A stretch of 64,000 bases of DNA from UBA7672 sp047601145 (GCA_047601145.1 JASGJW010000002.1:124001-188000); one strand, 5' to 3'. Shown: positions 26,296 through 34,708, counted from the stretch's first letter. The notes: generated by a model from the letters alone, not told the origin. Translations and numbers: made by a program.

Positions 26296-26565
26296 CTAGC
26301 GGTAGTTCTGAAGGCGGGTCGTGCGCAGGCCTTTGACGCCGTGACGCTCGTAAAGACGTTCCCAACCATCGAACTCCTCTTTGGTGAGTTCGTAGCGTTG
26401 GCAAGCGTCATCAGCGGACAGAAGCCCGCCGTGTACGGCAGCCACGACTTCCGCCTTGCGGCGGGTGACCCAACGCTGGATTCCCGGGGCGGGGAGATCC
26501 GCAAGAGTAAGATGACGTCCGTCCGGGCCCACGACGGCCGCGCCTGGCGCGCTTTGGCTCAGCAT
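26296..26565 (-). CDS. sciP: CtrA inhibitor SciP (DUF1153)
   Basis: 89 residues from the ATG at 26565, preceded by ACGGAG; an in-frame ATG at 26604 adds 13 residues without a clear site. The DUF1153 core is unmistakable: 'VGPDGRHLTLADLP', 'RWVTRRKAEVVAAVHGGLLS', 'CQRYELTKEEFDGWERLYERHGVKGLR', a helix-turn-helix. In Caulobacter, SciP binds CtrA and DNA and shuts off CtrA-activated transcription after division. It lies between the fliF operon and the hook operon, close to CtrA-controlled genes. Confidence 0.93.
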   Translation of the reverse strand: MLSQSAPGAAVVGPDGRHLTLADLPAPGIQRWVTRRKAEVVAAVHGGLLSADDACQRYELTKEEFDGWERLYERHGVKGLRTTRLQNYR

Positions 26566-26827
26566 GGAAAACTCCGTTTGCTGCTCAGTCTGTACGCGGA
26601 CCATACGCAGCGGCCTTTAAGGTCACGCTGAACGCGACCGGAGGCTTTTCGGGAAAGAATCGGCAAAATTTCACGAACCGGGAAACGTCGCGGAGAGGTT
26701 AGGTGAACAGCCGGCAATGAGAGGGTAGAAGCGAGCGGCGCCGCACGGCCTCAAGTTCACACGCTTTCTGCGTGCCCAGAACCGCGTGTGCCCGTGCGAA
26801 ATCACCGCTCGCTATTCCTTAAAGCGA

Positions 26828-28205
26828 CTAGCGCTTCAGCCTGATGAGCTCGTCCAGCATCTCGTCGGCCGTCGTGATGATTTTCGACGAAGCCGAATAA
26901 GCGCGCTGGGTCATGATCAGGTTGGAGAATTCCTCGGCCAGGTCGACGGTCGAGGACTTCAAGCGCCCGCGCCTTGATGTTGCCGGCGCCGCCAATGCCT
27001 GCCCCGCGCATCGAAAGCGCGCCGGCGTCCGGTCCGAGGCGATAGATGCCGCCATGTTCGGGCAACAGGCCGTCGACGTTGCCGAACGTCGCCAGCGGGA
27101 CCTGATAGATGCGGCGGGTGAGGCCGTTGGTGAAGATCGCGGTGACGTAGCCGTCATCATCGACGTCCACTGAGGCCAGCGAGCCGAACGGCGTGCCGTC
27201 GACCTGCGACGTGCCGAGCTGCGAGGGCGAGTCGTAGTTGGTAAGACCGCCCGGCGCACCGGGTCCACCCATGTCGAGCTGGATCGTTTGCGCCGCGAGG
27301 CCGAGCGAGGGATCCCATTCCGGACCCGCGTTCGTGCCGGCAAGACCGACGTTAAGCGTCAGCGGCAGCGTCGAGTTGGCCGCATCGAGCTGGCCGAACG
27401 GCGTGAAGGCGACGATGCCGGTGGCAAGCTGGCCATCGACCAACGCGGAGCCGCCCGCCGTGACATCGCCTGCGGGCATGTGAACTTCCGTATACCACTG
27501 GTTCGGGCCCGCCTTGAGGAACGACATTGTCAGCGTGTGCAGGCCGCCCTGGCTGTCATAGACCTGGATTGGAACCTGGAAGTCAGGCGTGACCGCGCCC
27601 GACGCCATATTGTTGGCGCTGTCCGTGGCGTCATAAGTGGCGCCCGTGACGGCCGCCGAGATCGCTTGCGACGACTGCAGGTTGGCCGAGAGGGAGAGGC
27701 GAGATGTGGCTTCGGCGCCGCCGGCGATGCCCGACACGCGGATCGGCTCGAGAGCGTTGAGGTCGGTTGGGTTCGCGGTGACGTTGCCGGAGGAATCGAC
27801 CGGCCAGCCCTGCAGGAAGTAGCCGGCGGTGTTCTTCAGATAACCGTCCGAGTCCGGTGTGAACTGGCCGGCGCGGGTATAGAAGTAGGGGTCGCGCGCA
27901 GTTGCGTCGTCACTGCGGCCGCGCACGACGAAGAAGCCGTTGCCGGAAACCGCGAGGTGGGTCGCGACGGACGAGGCGATGGCCGAGCCTTGCTCGCTCA
28001 TCAGAGGCGTCGACTTACCGATAACGCCGCCCGCGTTATAGGTGGTCTGCCTGTTCTGGGAGTTGAGCAGCGACACGAAGTCGGAACGCAGTCGCTTGTA
28101 GCCGACCGTGTTGACGTTCGCGATGTTGTCGGAAATTGCCGCGAGCGCGCTCGAGTTGGCGCGCATGCCGGATGCGCCGGCGAGCATGGCGGAGTTGATA
28201 CTCAT
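26828..28205 (-). pseudogene. flgE: flagellar hook protein FlgE, frameshifted near the C terminus
   Basis: The main frame starts at 28205 ('INSAMLAGASGMRANSSALA', 'SDNIANVNTVGYKRLRSDF') and runs through the hook D1 and D2 regions to 'GNIKAR'. The conserved end ('STVDLAEEFSNLIMTQRAYS', 'KIITTADEMLDELIRLKR') is in the next frame, stopping at 26828-26830. One extra base in the run at 26963-26972 (GCGCCCGCGCC) accounts for it. Without the fix the frame runs into nonsense to 26802. Intact, FlgE would be about 458 residues. FlgE polymerises into the hook. Error or recent mutation cannot be told apart here. Confidence 0.88.
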
Positions 28206-28316
28206 GGTCGAAGCTCCCAGAAAACCCTGGTCAAGGGCACGTGGCGGTTGGGTTGGTTGGCCGCTTATGCAGCCAGACGGCGCGCTTCTGCGCCGGTGAG
28301 TTCAGTCGGCTCACGA

Positions 28317-29001
28317 TCAGTTTGTCGTCGTGTTCGTCTTGTTCAGCAGCCGGTTGACGTCGGAGAACGCGAACACGCCGGCTGGCGTCGTGAGCGCAGG
28401 TTCGCCGTGGGTCAGGTCGACGCCGGTGATCGTCGTCACCAGCGTGTGGGTCGGTGTGATGGCTTTCTTGTTGGCATCCTCGGCGACGACGTTGATCCAG
28501 TAGGGCTGGTCTTCGCTTGCCTTGCCGCCCTTGTTCAGTTCGCCATTCCATTCGAAGTTGTGCGAACCGGCCTTCGTCTCGCCGGTCTTGGAGTAGAGCA
28601 TCTTGCCGGCTGCATCCGTCACGGTAACCGTGCATGAAGACGCTTCGGACGGTAGCTCATAACGCCAGTGGACCGTGTCGCCAGTGTATTCGGCGCCGGC
28701 AGAGTCGATCTCTGCTTCCTGGCCGAGATATCCCGACAGCGAGCCCCGGCGCCCGAATTGGTCGCCTTATCAGCGTTTCGAGCTGGCTGTTGGCGCGGAT
28801 CTGCTGTTCCACGCCGGAGAACTGGACCAGCTGCTGCGTGAACTGCGTCGAGTCGATCGGCTGGAGCGGGTCCTGGTTCTGGATCTGCGCAGTGAGGATG
28901 GTGAGGAAGGTGTCGAAGTTGTTCGAGAGCGTGGCCTTCGACGCATCGGCGTTGGAAGCCGTGCTGGTCGAGGTCGGTACGAAGGAGATCAGGTCAGCCA
29001 T
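28317..29001 (-). pseudogene. flgD: hook-capping protein FlgD, two single-base deletions
   Basis: The N-terminal frame ('NNFDTFLTILTAQIQNQDPL', 'QFTQQLVQFSGVEQQIRANS') is lost after 'LETLI' at about 28767. A second frame then gives 'ATNSGAG', and a third gives 'SLSGYLGQEAEIDSAG' and continues to 'TDAAGKMLYSKTGETKAG' and the stop at 28317. Two missing bases explain this: one at 28766-28767 and one C in the CCCC run at 28744-28747. Repaired length is 228 residues. FlgD caps the growing hook and its C-terminal half has FlgD Ig/tudor-like domains. It lies 12 bp after fliK and 111 bp before flgE. Confidence 0.88.
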
Positions 29002-29013
29002 GTCTCATCTCCC

Positions 29014-30507
29014 TCAGGCAACCAGGTCGAGGCGCGAGGCGCGCCAGGGGCGGGCGGCCGCAGCCGTGTTGGCGTCAACCGCCACGTCCGTCGTCGAGAA
29101 GTTGTCGCCAGACATTGCCGGCGCCGTCTGGCGCTGCCGTTCTTGTCGCCCTGGCTTGCGCCGTTCGACAGGTTGCGGCCGCTGTCGCTCGAAAGTTCGA
29201 ACTTGATGCCGCCATCAGCGACGTCGATGCCGGCCTCGGCGCAGCGAGGCCTCGAGCGCGCGCTGGCCGCGCATCATGTCGGAAAGGGCGGCGCTGTCGT
29301 GTGCGGCGAGGACGGCATGCACCTTCTTGTCGGCGCCGACTTCGATGCGGATGTCCACGCGGCCGAGTTCCGCCGGATCGAGGCGGATCTCGTAACGCTG
29401 CGCGCGGCCATCGAACCGCTCGATCATGCGCGAATAGACCTGGATCGTGGCGGCGGGCGCGGCTTGCAGGGCGGGGTTCGACTGAGCGGCTTTGCCTGCT
29501 TCGGCGCCGGATGTACGCGAAGCCGTCAGCGCATCGGTTGCTGAGGTCGAAGTGATGCTTGAAGTCGCTGCATCGATCTTGAGTTCCGGCGCCGCATCAG
29601 CAGTGGTCGCAACCGCCTGAACCGTCTTGTTCGCAGACGCCTGCGTATTCGCATCAGCGCCGCTTGCTGCTTTCGCATTTGCCGTAGCAGGTTTCGTCGT
29701 TGCGGCCGGGGCAGCTTCAATCGCGGTCGCGGCGCGCTCGGACCCCGGGCCGGACGTCGACTGCGTTGTTTGCTGAGGCGCCTCAGCGGTGGTGGGCAGG
29801 GCCCTAGCCGTGACGCCAGGCTGCGTCGGCGTAGCGTTGGCAACCGGCTCGGTGCTGGTTGTTTCCGCTGTGACTTTGGAGGAGCCAGGTTCCGCAGTAT
29901 CGGTCACCGGATCTGCGGTTTCGACCTTGGCGTCCTTTTTCGCGGCCGGCTTGGCGGGAGTTGCCACAGCCGGCTGGGTCACCACGGCGACTTGTTGTGC
30001 GACGACTTCCTGCTCGACGGGGACAGCCGGAACAAGGTCAGGTTCAACAGTGGCAAGGTCGGCTTCGATTTTCGCCAAGGCCGGCGCTGGCGTATCGATT
30101 GCAATTTCGGGGTTCACTGTCGGCTTAACGCCGTCGATGGCAGGCGTCGCGGAGGCGCCCTCGGCAACGACAGCATTCGGGTCGAGCCCGGCCAGGATCG
30201 CGGCGGGCGATGCCATCACAGGCGTGGCCTGCGGCGGGACAGGTTGCGTCGGCGTCGCGACAATTACCGCGTCGGCCGGAACATCGTCTGATGTGGCGAG
30301 ATCCGCCGGCTTCTCAAGCGTGCCGTTTGTTTCCGATTTCTCGGCCTTGTCGTTTGCTTTCGTTTTCGCCGTCGTTTCGGCGTCTAGCGCGTCGGAGAAA
30401 CTTTTCTCCTTGGGCTCCCCCGCCTTGTTCTCAGGCGCAGCCGCTCTTGCAACGCTCGGCTCGGGCCGGGCGGTGGGCTGAACAGAAAGGGCGTCGGCTG
30501 CTGTCAC
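29014..30507 (-). pseudogene. fliK: hook-length control protein FliK, two compensating indels
   Basis: The N-terminal 400 residues are low-complexity Ala/Thr/Pro/Glu-rich, as in FliK. The conserved C-terminal core follows ('RYEIRLDPAELGRVDIRIEV', 'VHAVLAAHDSAALSDMMRG'). After 'LEASLR' an extra base (29236-29242) moves the frame; the continuation 'EAGIDVADGGIKFELSSDSG' is in the next frame. A missing base near 29129-29133 then leads to 'TAPAMSGDNFSTTDVAVDAN' and the stop at 29014-29016. Repaired length is about 497 residues. FliK measures hook length and switches export specificity. First gene of the hook operon, behind a sigma-54 promoter. Confidence 0.85.
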
Positions 30508-30566
30508 GAGGCGTCCACGCGTTCACAAGCTTCGGCCCTTCACGGGCGCGAAGTGAAGACATGTGT

Positions 30567-30581
30567 GCAACCGCCGAGCCA
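30567..30581 (-). promoter_or_regulatory. sigma-54 promoter of the fliK-flgD-flgE operon
   Basis: Minus strand TGGCTCGGCGGTTGC keeps GG-N10-GC spacing and matches TGGCACG-N4-TTGC with one mismatch in the upstream block. It lies 60 bases before the fliK start, suited to FlbD activation. Confidence 0.75.
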
Positions 30582-30695
30582 TTAACGTTTCCCGGAAAAA
30601 CCTCACAGGAATGAAGGGTTGTCAGGTTAACGCCAATGTCGTTTGGCGGCCGGATGCGGCAAGAGTCGCTAGGCCGCTGGGCAGGATTTGCCGGG

Positions 30696-31337
30696 CTACC
30701 AGCGCAGGACGCGCGAGCCGATTACTGCGCCGGCGAGTGTGCTGAGCAGGACGCCGAACGAGTACCAGAGCGCCACGAAAGGCGCCGCCGTTTCCTGGCA
30801 ATGCAGGCCATAGACAGTCGCCGCCACGCCGCCCGCGAACAGGCCAGCGGCGGCTCCCGCCAGGATCGGCCGCGTGGGGGCATAGCGCCGCATCGTCCAC
30901 AGCAGGACGGCCAAGCCCGGTGCAGAAAGTACGAGGATGCGCCACGGACATTTGTCCCAGCTCACGCCCATGAAGGCCGCGCGCATCTGATCCATCGGTG
31001 TCGACATCATCTGATAAGTCGCGATCGCAACGATCGCCGCGGCAAACAGCCCGGCCAGAAGCCATCCTATCCGGCCCTTCGCGCCTGGACGCGCGAGGCG
31101 TTCGAACAGCGCAAAGCCCGCAAGACCAAGTCCGGCCGTGTAGATCGCCTTCATCCAGAACGTCGTGCCCAGGACGGCTTCGGCCAGATCCGGCCGCATT
31201 CCGATCCAAGGAACGAGGATGACAAGGGCGCCGATCGCTCCGACCAGCGCAAACAGCACCACGCGCATCGGCAGTGCGCCAGGCTTTACCGGCGTGGCGT
31301 CGCGTGAGAGCAGGGCGATTAGTTCGTCAGTTTTCAT
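30696..31337 (-). CDS. nrsF: membrane anti-sigma factor NrsF (DUF1109)
   Basis: 213 residues with six hydrophobic segments and a short cytoplasmic N terminus ('MKTDELIALLSRDATPVKPG'), the DUF1109 pattern. The ATG at 31337 has GGAGG seven bases upstream and overlaps the sigF end by 11 bp. In Caulobacter and Azospira, NrsF holds SigF at the membrane until an oxidant or metal signal. Cysteines in 'SWDKCPWR' and 'GLHCQE' could be the redox sensors; two conserved cysteines are reported as important in Caulobacter NrsF. Last gene of the operon. Confidence 0.9.
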   Translation of the reverse strand: MKTDELIALLSRDATPVKPGALPMRVVLFALVGAIGALVILVPWIGMRPDLAEAVLGTTFWMKAIYTAGLGLAGFALFERLARPGAKGRIGWLLAGLFAAAIVAIATYQMMSTPMDQMRAAFMGVSWDKCPWRILVLSAPGLAVLLWTMRRYAPTRPILAGAAAGLFAGGVAATVYGLHCQETAAPFVALWYSFGVLLSTLAGAVIGSRVLRW

Positions 31338-31866
31338 CACGCGCCCTCCTCATGAGAGCCTTTAGACTGCGATGTATGCTTACCTTCACCGCGCTTTCGG
31401 TCATGCCCGTCCTGACTGCGGCTTCCGCGTTCGAGAGGCCGGTGAGCTTCACGTCCTCCAGCAGGGCGCGTTGCCTTGCCGGCAGGGAAGAGAGCAGCTT
31501 GTCGAGATCGCGCTTCGTGCCGCCCTCCTCGGTTTCTTCGGCGGCGAACAGGTCACCGGCGTCGTCCAGAGGCTCGGTCTTCCGGATCTTGTTGCGGCGG
31601 TAGCGGTCGATCAGCTTGTAGCGCGCGATCGAATAAGCCCATGACGTGAAGGCCTGGGATGTGTCGTAGGTTTCGCGCTTCAGGTGGATAGCCAGCAAAG
31701 TCTCCTGCACGAGGTCTTCAAGATCGGCGGCGTCGCGTCCGAGCCGGCGCGCGAAATATCCGCGCAGATACCCGGTCATCTGCGAGAGCAGCATCGAATG
31801 CGCGCCCGCATCACCCGCGAGCCCGCGAAGCATCAGCGCCTTCAAGCGGGGCTCAACGTCCGACAC
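31327..31866 (-). CDS. sigF: ECF sigma factor, SigF type
   Basis: 179 residues from GTG 31866, preceded by GGAAGG. Region 2 is 'DLEDLVQETLLAIHLKRETYD' with 'FTSWAYSIARYKLIDRYRR'. Region 4 is 'LSSLPARQRALLEDVKLTGLSNAEAAVRTGMTESAVKVSIHR'-like, split here only for quotation. A co-encoded DUF1109 protein identifies the SigF/ECF16-type branch. It would direct polymerase to the GTAACC-N16-CGAA element at 34631-34656, upstream of the same operon, making a positive loop held off by NrsF. Confidence 0.9.
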   Translation of the reverse strand: MSDVEPRLKALMLRGLAGDAGAHSMLLSQMTGYLRGYFARRLGRDAADLEDLVQETLLAIHLKRETYDTSQAFTSWAYSIARYKLIDRYRRNKIRKTEPLDDAGDLFAAEETEEGGTKRDLDKLLSSLPARQRALLEDVKLTGLSNAEAAVRTGMTESAVKVSIHRSLKALMRRARDEN

Positions 31867-31955
31867 GCCGCCTTCCGATGACCACGACCACCCAATCGAT
31901 GATGCATGTCTAGCGGAGACACGCGGGGATGACTACGCCCGCGAGACGCTGAAAA

Positions 31956-32723
31956 TCAGATGCCGGCATACCATTCGTAACCGCGATCCTCCCAGAAACC
32001 TCCCTTTCCGCGCCCGATGCGGGCGAATGAATCGACGATCTCGATTCGCATGACGTACTTCGCCTGCTTGTAGCCAAGCTGCCGCTCGACCCGGAGGCGC
32101 AGGGGCGCGCCGTGGGCGATCTCCAGCGGCCGGTCGTTCATGTCGTAGGCGAGGATTGTCTGCGGATGGAAGGCGTCGATGAGGTCGATGCTTTCGTAAT
32201 AGGGATCCGATCCGCCGCCGTAATTGTCTGCACAGCGCAACACGGCGAAGCGGGCGTTTGGCTTGAGGCCGATGGATTGGAGCAGCGTGGAAAGCTGCAC
32301 GCCTTTCCATTTGCCGATGGCGCTCCAGCCCTCGACGCAATCATGCCGCGTGATCTGCGTGCGCGAAGGCAAGGTGCGTAGCTCCTGCAATGACAGCGAT
32401 TGCGGACGCTCCACCAGGCCGATGATTTCCAGCCGCCAGCTGGCGAAGCCTTCGGCGGCCATGCTGTTGTAGGTCTGAGTGTCGGGGTTCTTCGTGCCAT
32501 TCGCCTTGAAGACGCGCGACATGTCGCGTTCAGAGAACTCCCGCGCCAGCGGCTGGCCAATCATCAGGGCGCGTTGCGCCGCCATGGTCAGTGTTTCGCC
32601 ATTGTGCAGGAAAGACCGGAAGTCAGGCGAGCGCGACAGCGGATCACAGCCCGAGAGCGTGAGGCCGCCAACCGTCACGGCGCCCATGGTCAGCAGTTTG
32701 CGGCGGGTCAGGAAGTCCTTCAT
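31956..32723 (-). CDS. YedY/MsrP-like Tat-exported molybdopterin oxidoreductase
   Basis: 255 residues from the ATG at 32723; the frame is open to 32861 but that stretch is a shadow of the cytochrome gene. Twin-arginine signal 'TRRKLLTMG', then 'LTLSGCD', possibly a Tat lipobox. Sulfite-oxidase fold with 'RHDCVEGWSAIGKWKGV', which supplies the molybdenum-ligand Cys, and 'YGGGSDPYYESIDL'. Homologues include MsrP (YedY), the periplasmic methionine sulfoxide reductase. With the Met-rich protein and SigF nearby, I infer repair of oxidised methionine. Overlaps the cytochrome b gene by 4 bp. Confidence 0.85.
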   Translation of the reverse strand: MKDFLTRRKLLTMGAVTVGGLTLSGCDPLSRSPDFRSFLHNGETLTMAAQRALMIGQPLAREFSERDMSRVFKANGTKNPDTQTYNSMAAEGFASWRLEIIGLVERPQSLSLQELRTLPSRTQITRHDCVEGWSAIGKWKGVQLSTLLQSIGLKPNARFAVLRCADNYGGGSDPYYESIDLIDAFHPQTILAYDMNDRPLEIAHGAPLRLRVERQLGYKQAKYVMRIEIVDSFARIGRGKGGFWEDRGYEWYAGI

Positions 32724-33454
32724 TGCACGTCCTCCGCGAGGGCCGGGCCGGGGGGCACAACAAAACGGCCCGTGATCATCGAGCGGATCTCGTTCCACGC
32801 GCCGGCGACGACGACCTCGACAAGGTGGATGACCAAGAACGCCACGAGCAGGTTGGCGCAAATGAAATGGATGGAACGCGCGGACTGCCGCCCGCCGAAC
32901 AGGTCGACGAGAAAGGGCGCGATGGAATTGAAGCCTGGCGACATTGTGAGGCCGGTCAGGATGATCCCCGGGAACAACACGAAGATCACCGCCACATAGG
33001 CCAGCTTCTGCAGTGTGTTATAGCGTTTTGCGGCTGGTCCCGTAATGCGCTTGAACTGCGCGTGATGGACGACTTCCTCCCACAGGTGCGCAGGTTTCAG
33101 CTCTTCCTTCTTCGGCAGGATGTCGCGTGTGATGTGACGGTTGAAGAGGTTGAAAGCAAGATAGGTGAGGCCGTTGATCACCAGCGCCCAAGCAAAAAAG
33201 AAGTGCCAGTTACGGCCCGTCGCGAGATCATGATAGCTCGGCAGCGTAAGCAATCCGGGAATGCCGCCGGGGATCGTCAGCCATGGCGTGTCATAGTTGG
33301 CGCCAGCCTGTCCCCAATAGAGATGCGGGTGTGCGTTGAAGATCTGCAGCCCGCTCATCAGCAGGAGCAGGAAGCAGAGCGCATTGATCCAGTGCGCGAT
33401 GCGCACGATCCGCGTGTGGCGATAGATCACTTCGCTCGATGTTTCGGCGGTCAT
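32720..33454 (-). CDS. b-type cytochrome, likely electron donor of the YedY-like enzyme
   Basis: 244 residues with four or more membrane helices and histidines placed as in the cytochrome b561/hydrogenase-type b family: 'RIAHWINALCFLLLLMSG', 'NWHFFFAWALVI', 'RSIHFICANLLVAFLVIHL'. It would pass quinol electrons to the periplasm. It is not the MsrQ (ferric-reductase-like) fold, so the pair differs from Escherichia coli MsrPQ but resembles the YedY1-cytochrome arrangement of the Azospira system as I recall it. Translationally coupled to the oxidoreductase gene. Confidence 0.82.
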   Translation of the reverse strand: MTAETSSEVIYRHTRIVRIAHWINALCFLLLLMSGLQIFNAHPHLYWGQAGANYDTPWLTIPGGIPGLLTLPSYHDLATGRNWHFFFAWALVINGLTYLAFNLFNRHITRDILPKKEELKPAHLWEEVVHHAQFKRITGPAAKRYNTLQKLAYVAVIFVLFPGIILTGLTMSPGFNSIAPFLVDLFGGRQSARSIHFICANLLVAFLVIHLVEVVVAGAWNEIRSMITGRFVVPPGPALAEDVQ

Positions 33455-33530
33455 GATGCTGCTCGATGAAAGAGTGCGCCGGGACGCCCGGCCAGGTCGG
33501 AGAGGGCGACAGGCGTCCCGGCGACAGGCG

Positions 33531-33830
33531 TCAGTGGTCGGCCGGCTTCATTGGATCGGCCTTCATGGCGTCTGACGCCATCGGGTCTGCCGGTTTCATG
33601 GCATCCGCCTTCATCGGGTCGGCCGCCATCGCATCGGTCTTCATTGGGTCTGCCTTCATGGCATCCGCCGCCATGGCGTCTGTCTTCATTGGGTCGGGTT
33701 TCATGGCGTCGGTGGCCATTGCATCGCCCTTCATGGCGTCTGACGCCGCCGGGGCGCCGTTCGAGCCGGAACAGGCGGCCAGAGAAAGCGCCATCGCTGC
33801 CGCGGCGGGGAGGAGGAGACGGGAGATCAT
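33531..33830 (-). CDS. methionine-rich MxKDx pentapeptide-repeat lipoprotein (MrpX-like)
   Basis: 99 residues from the ATG at 33830, preceded by AAGGA. Signal peptide with lipobox 'LSLAAC' (Cys20), then about 10 residues and 13 tandem pentapeptides of the form D-[AP]-M-[KA]-x to the end. The mature 80-residue protein has 13 methionines (16%) and apart from Asp, Ala, Lys and Pro almost nothing else. It fits the 'pentapeptide MXKDX repeat' family and MrpX of Azospira suillum, a periplasmic scavenger of hypochlorite that is regenerated by a YedY-type reductase. Function here is inferred from that system. Confidence 0.85.
   Translation of the reverse strand: MISRLLLPAAAAMALSLAACSGSNGAPAASDAMKGDAMATDAMKPDPMKTDAMAADAMKADPMKTDAMAADPMKADAMKPADPMASDAMKADPMKPADH
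33543..33740 (-). repeat. 13 tandem 15-bp units encoding D-[AP]-M-[KA]-x
   Basis: The units follow GACGCCATGAAG/GATCCGATG-type variants, one with an extra codon. Unit boundaries coincide with codons, so copy number can change without frameshift. Synonymous differences between units show this is not a recent perfect expansion. Confidence 0.85.
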
Positions 33831-33872
33831 TGATTTGTCCTTCTGGGTGTGGAGTTGCAAGTTGAAGCAGGA

Positions 33873-34592
33873 TCAGGGCTTGAGCGCCGTGATGATCGGG
33901 CCGCCCGAGACAGCCTGAACGAGGATGGCGTTACGCAACGCCGGATCGGAAGCCGCAGGTAGGCGATAGGTGACGGCCTTGCCGCTCCATCCGCCCAACC
34001 GCACCAGTTCGCGCACAACGTTGCGATGAGGCAGCGTGCGGCCAGTGTTCTCACCCGCCTTGACCGGAACTTGCACGATGCGCGGATCGTATCGCACCAG
34101 CCAGACATCAGCCCCTGTCGCAGGCGCAGAAGCCGCGCCAAGTATGAGCGCATCGCCGGACAGGCTGATGGCTGGTGGCGAGGTGGGCGTCTTCACGGCG
34201 GCAATCGAACGATTGAGTTCGCTTCGGTCGAGCCCCGTGATGTCGATGCGCCCATCGATGATCACCTGCGGTGTTGCAACGTTCCGGCGTTTCAGGCCGG
34301 CAGCGTAGTCGTACTGACGCTGTGTATTGGCGTGGGAGGCAAACGTGTCTTTCCAGCCAAGCTTGTCCCAGTAGGTGACGCCAAAGCTCAGGACCAGCAG
34401 GTCAGGCCGGTCGACCAGCGCCAGAATATTCTCGTTGGCCGGCGGACAGGACGAGCAGCCCTGGCTCTGGAAAATCTCGACCACCGTTGGCGACGTCGGC
34501 GGCAAGCGCCATGCACCCAGTCCGAGTGCGAGGGCCATAACGCCAGCGCGCAGGGCCAAGCCCTTCAATCCGTAAGATCTTGCCGCCGCCAT
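33873..34592 (-). CDS. DUF1223 thioredoxin-like secreted protein
   Basis: 239 residues. N-terminal signal-anchor (about residues 8-27), then 'VVEIFQSQGCSSCPPANENI' with a CxxC motif, 'DYAAGLKRRNVATPQVIIDG' and a C-terminal strand-rich domain. This is the DUF1223 fold, a thioredoxin-like domain. The ATG has GGAGAG upstream. It is the promoter-proximal gene of the SigF operon. A periplasmic thiol or redox role is plausible but unproven. Confidence 0.85.
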   Translation of the reverse strand: MAAARSYGLKGLALRAGVMALALGLGAWRLPPTSPTVVEIFQSQGCSSCPPANENILALVDRPDLLVLSFGVTYWDKLGWKDTFASHANTQRQYDYAAGLKRRNVATPQVIIDGRIDITGLDRSELNRSIAAVKTPTSPPAISLSGDALILGAASAPATGADVWLVRYDPRIVQVPVKAGENTGRTLPHRNVVRELVRLGGWSGKAVTYRLPAASDPALRNAILVQAVSGGPIITALKP

Positions 34593-34630
34593 CGCGTCTC
34601 TCCTCGCTGTCGAGCGGGTTCAGCGATGTA

Positions 34631-34656
34631 TTCGTGGGCGAGGGCGGGCAGGTTAC
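34631..34656 (-). promoter_or_regulatory. SigF-type promoter GTAACC-N16-CGAA
   Basis: On the minus strand GTAACC (34656-34651), exactly 16 bases, then CGAA (34634-34631), 38 bases before the DUF1223 start. This equals the SigF consensus I recall from Caulobacter. I found no other exact copy in the window, and none directly upstream of sigF. All six leftward genes could be read from it. Confidence 0.8.
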
Positions 34657-34708
34657 ATGTCGTCGGAAAAGTTTCTGCCCCGCCTCTTGGTCCTTGGGAA
34701 ATCCCAAC

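Noticed and set aside
28621..28650. GTAACC followed 16 bases later by CGGA, a SigF-like element
   Set aside because: It lies inside flgD, has a mismatch in the second block and no gene in the right orientation downstream.
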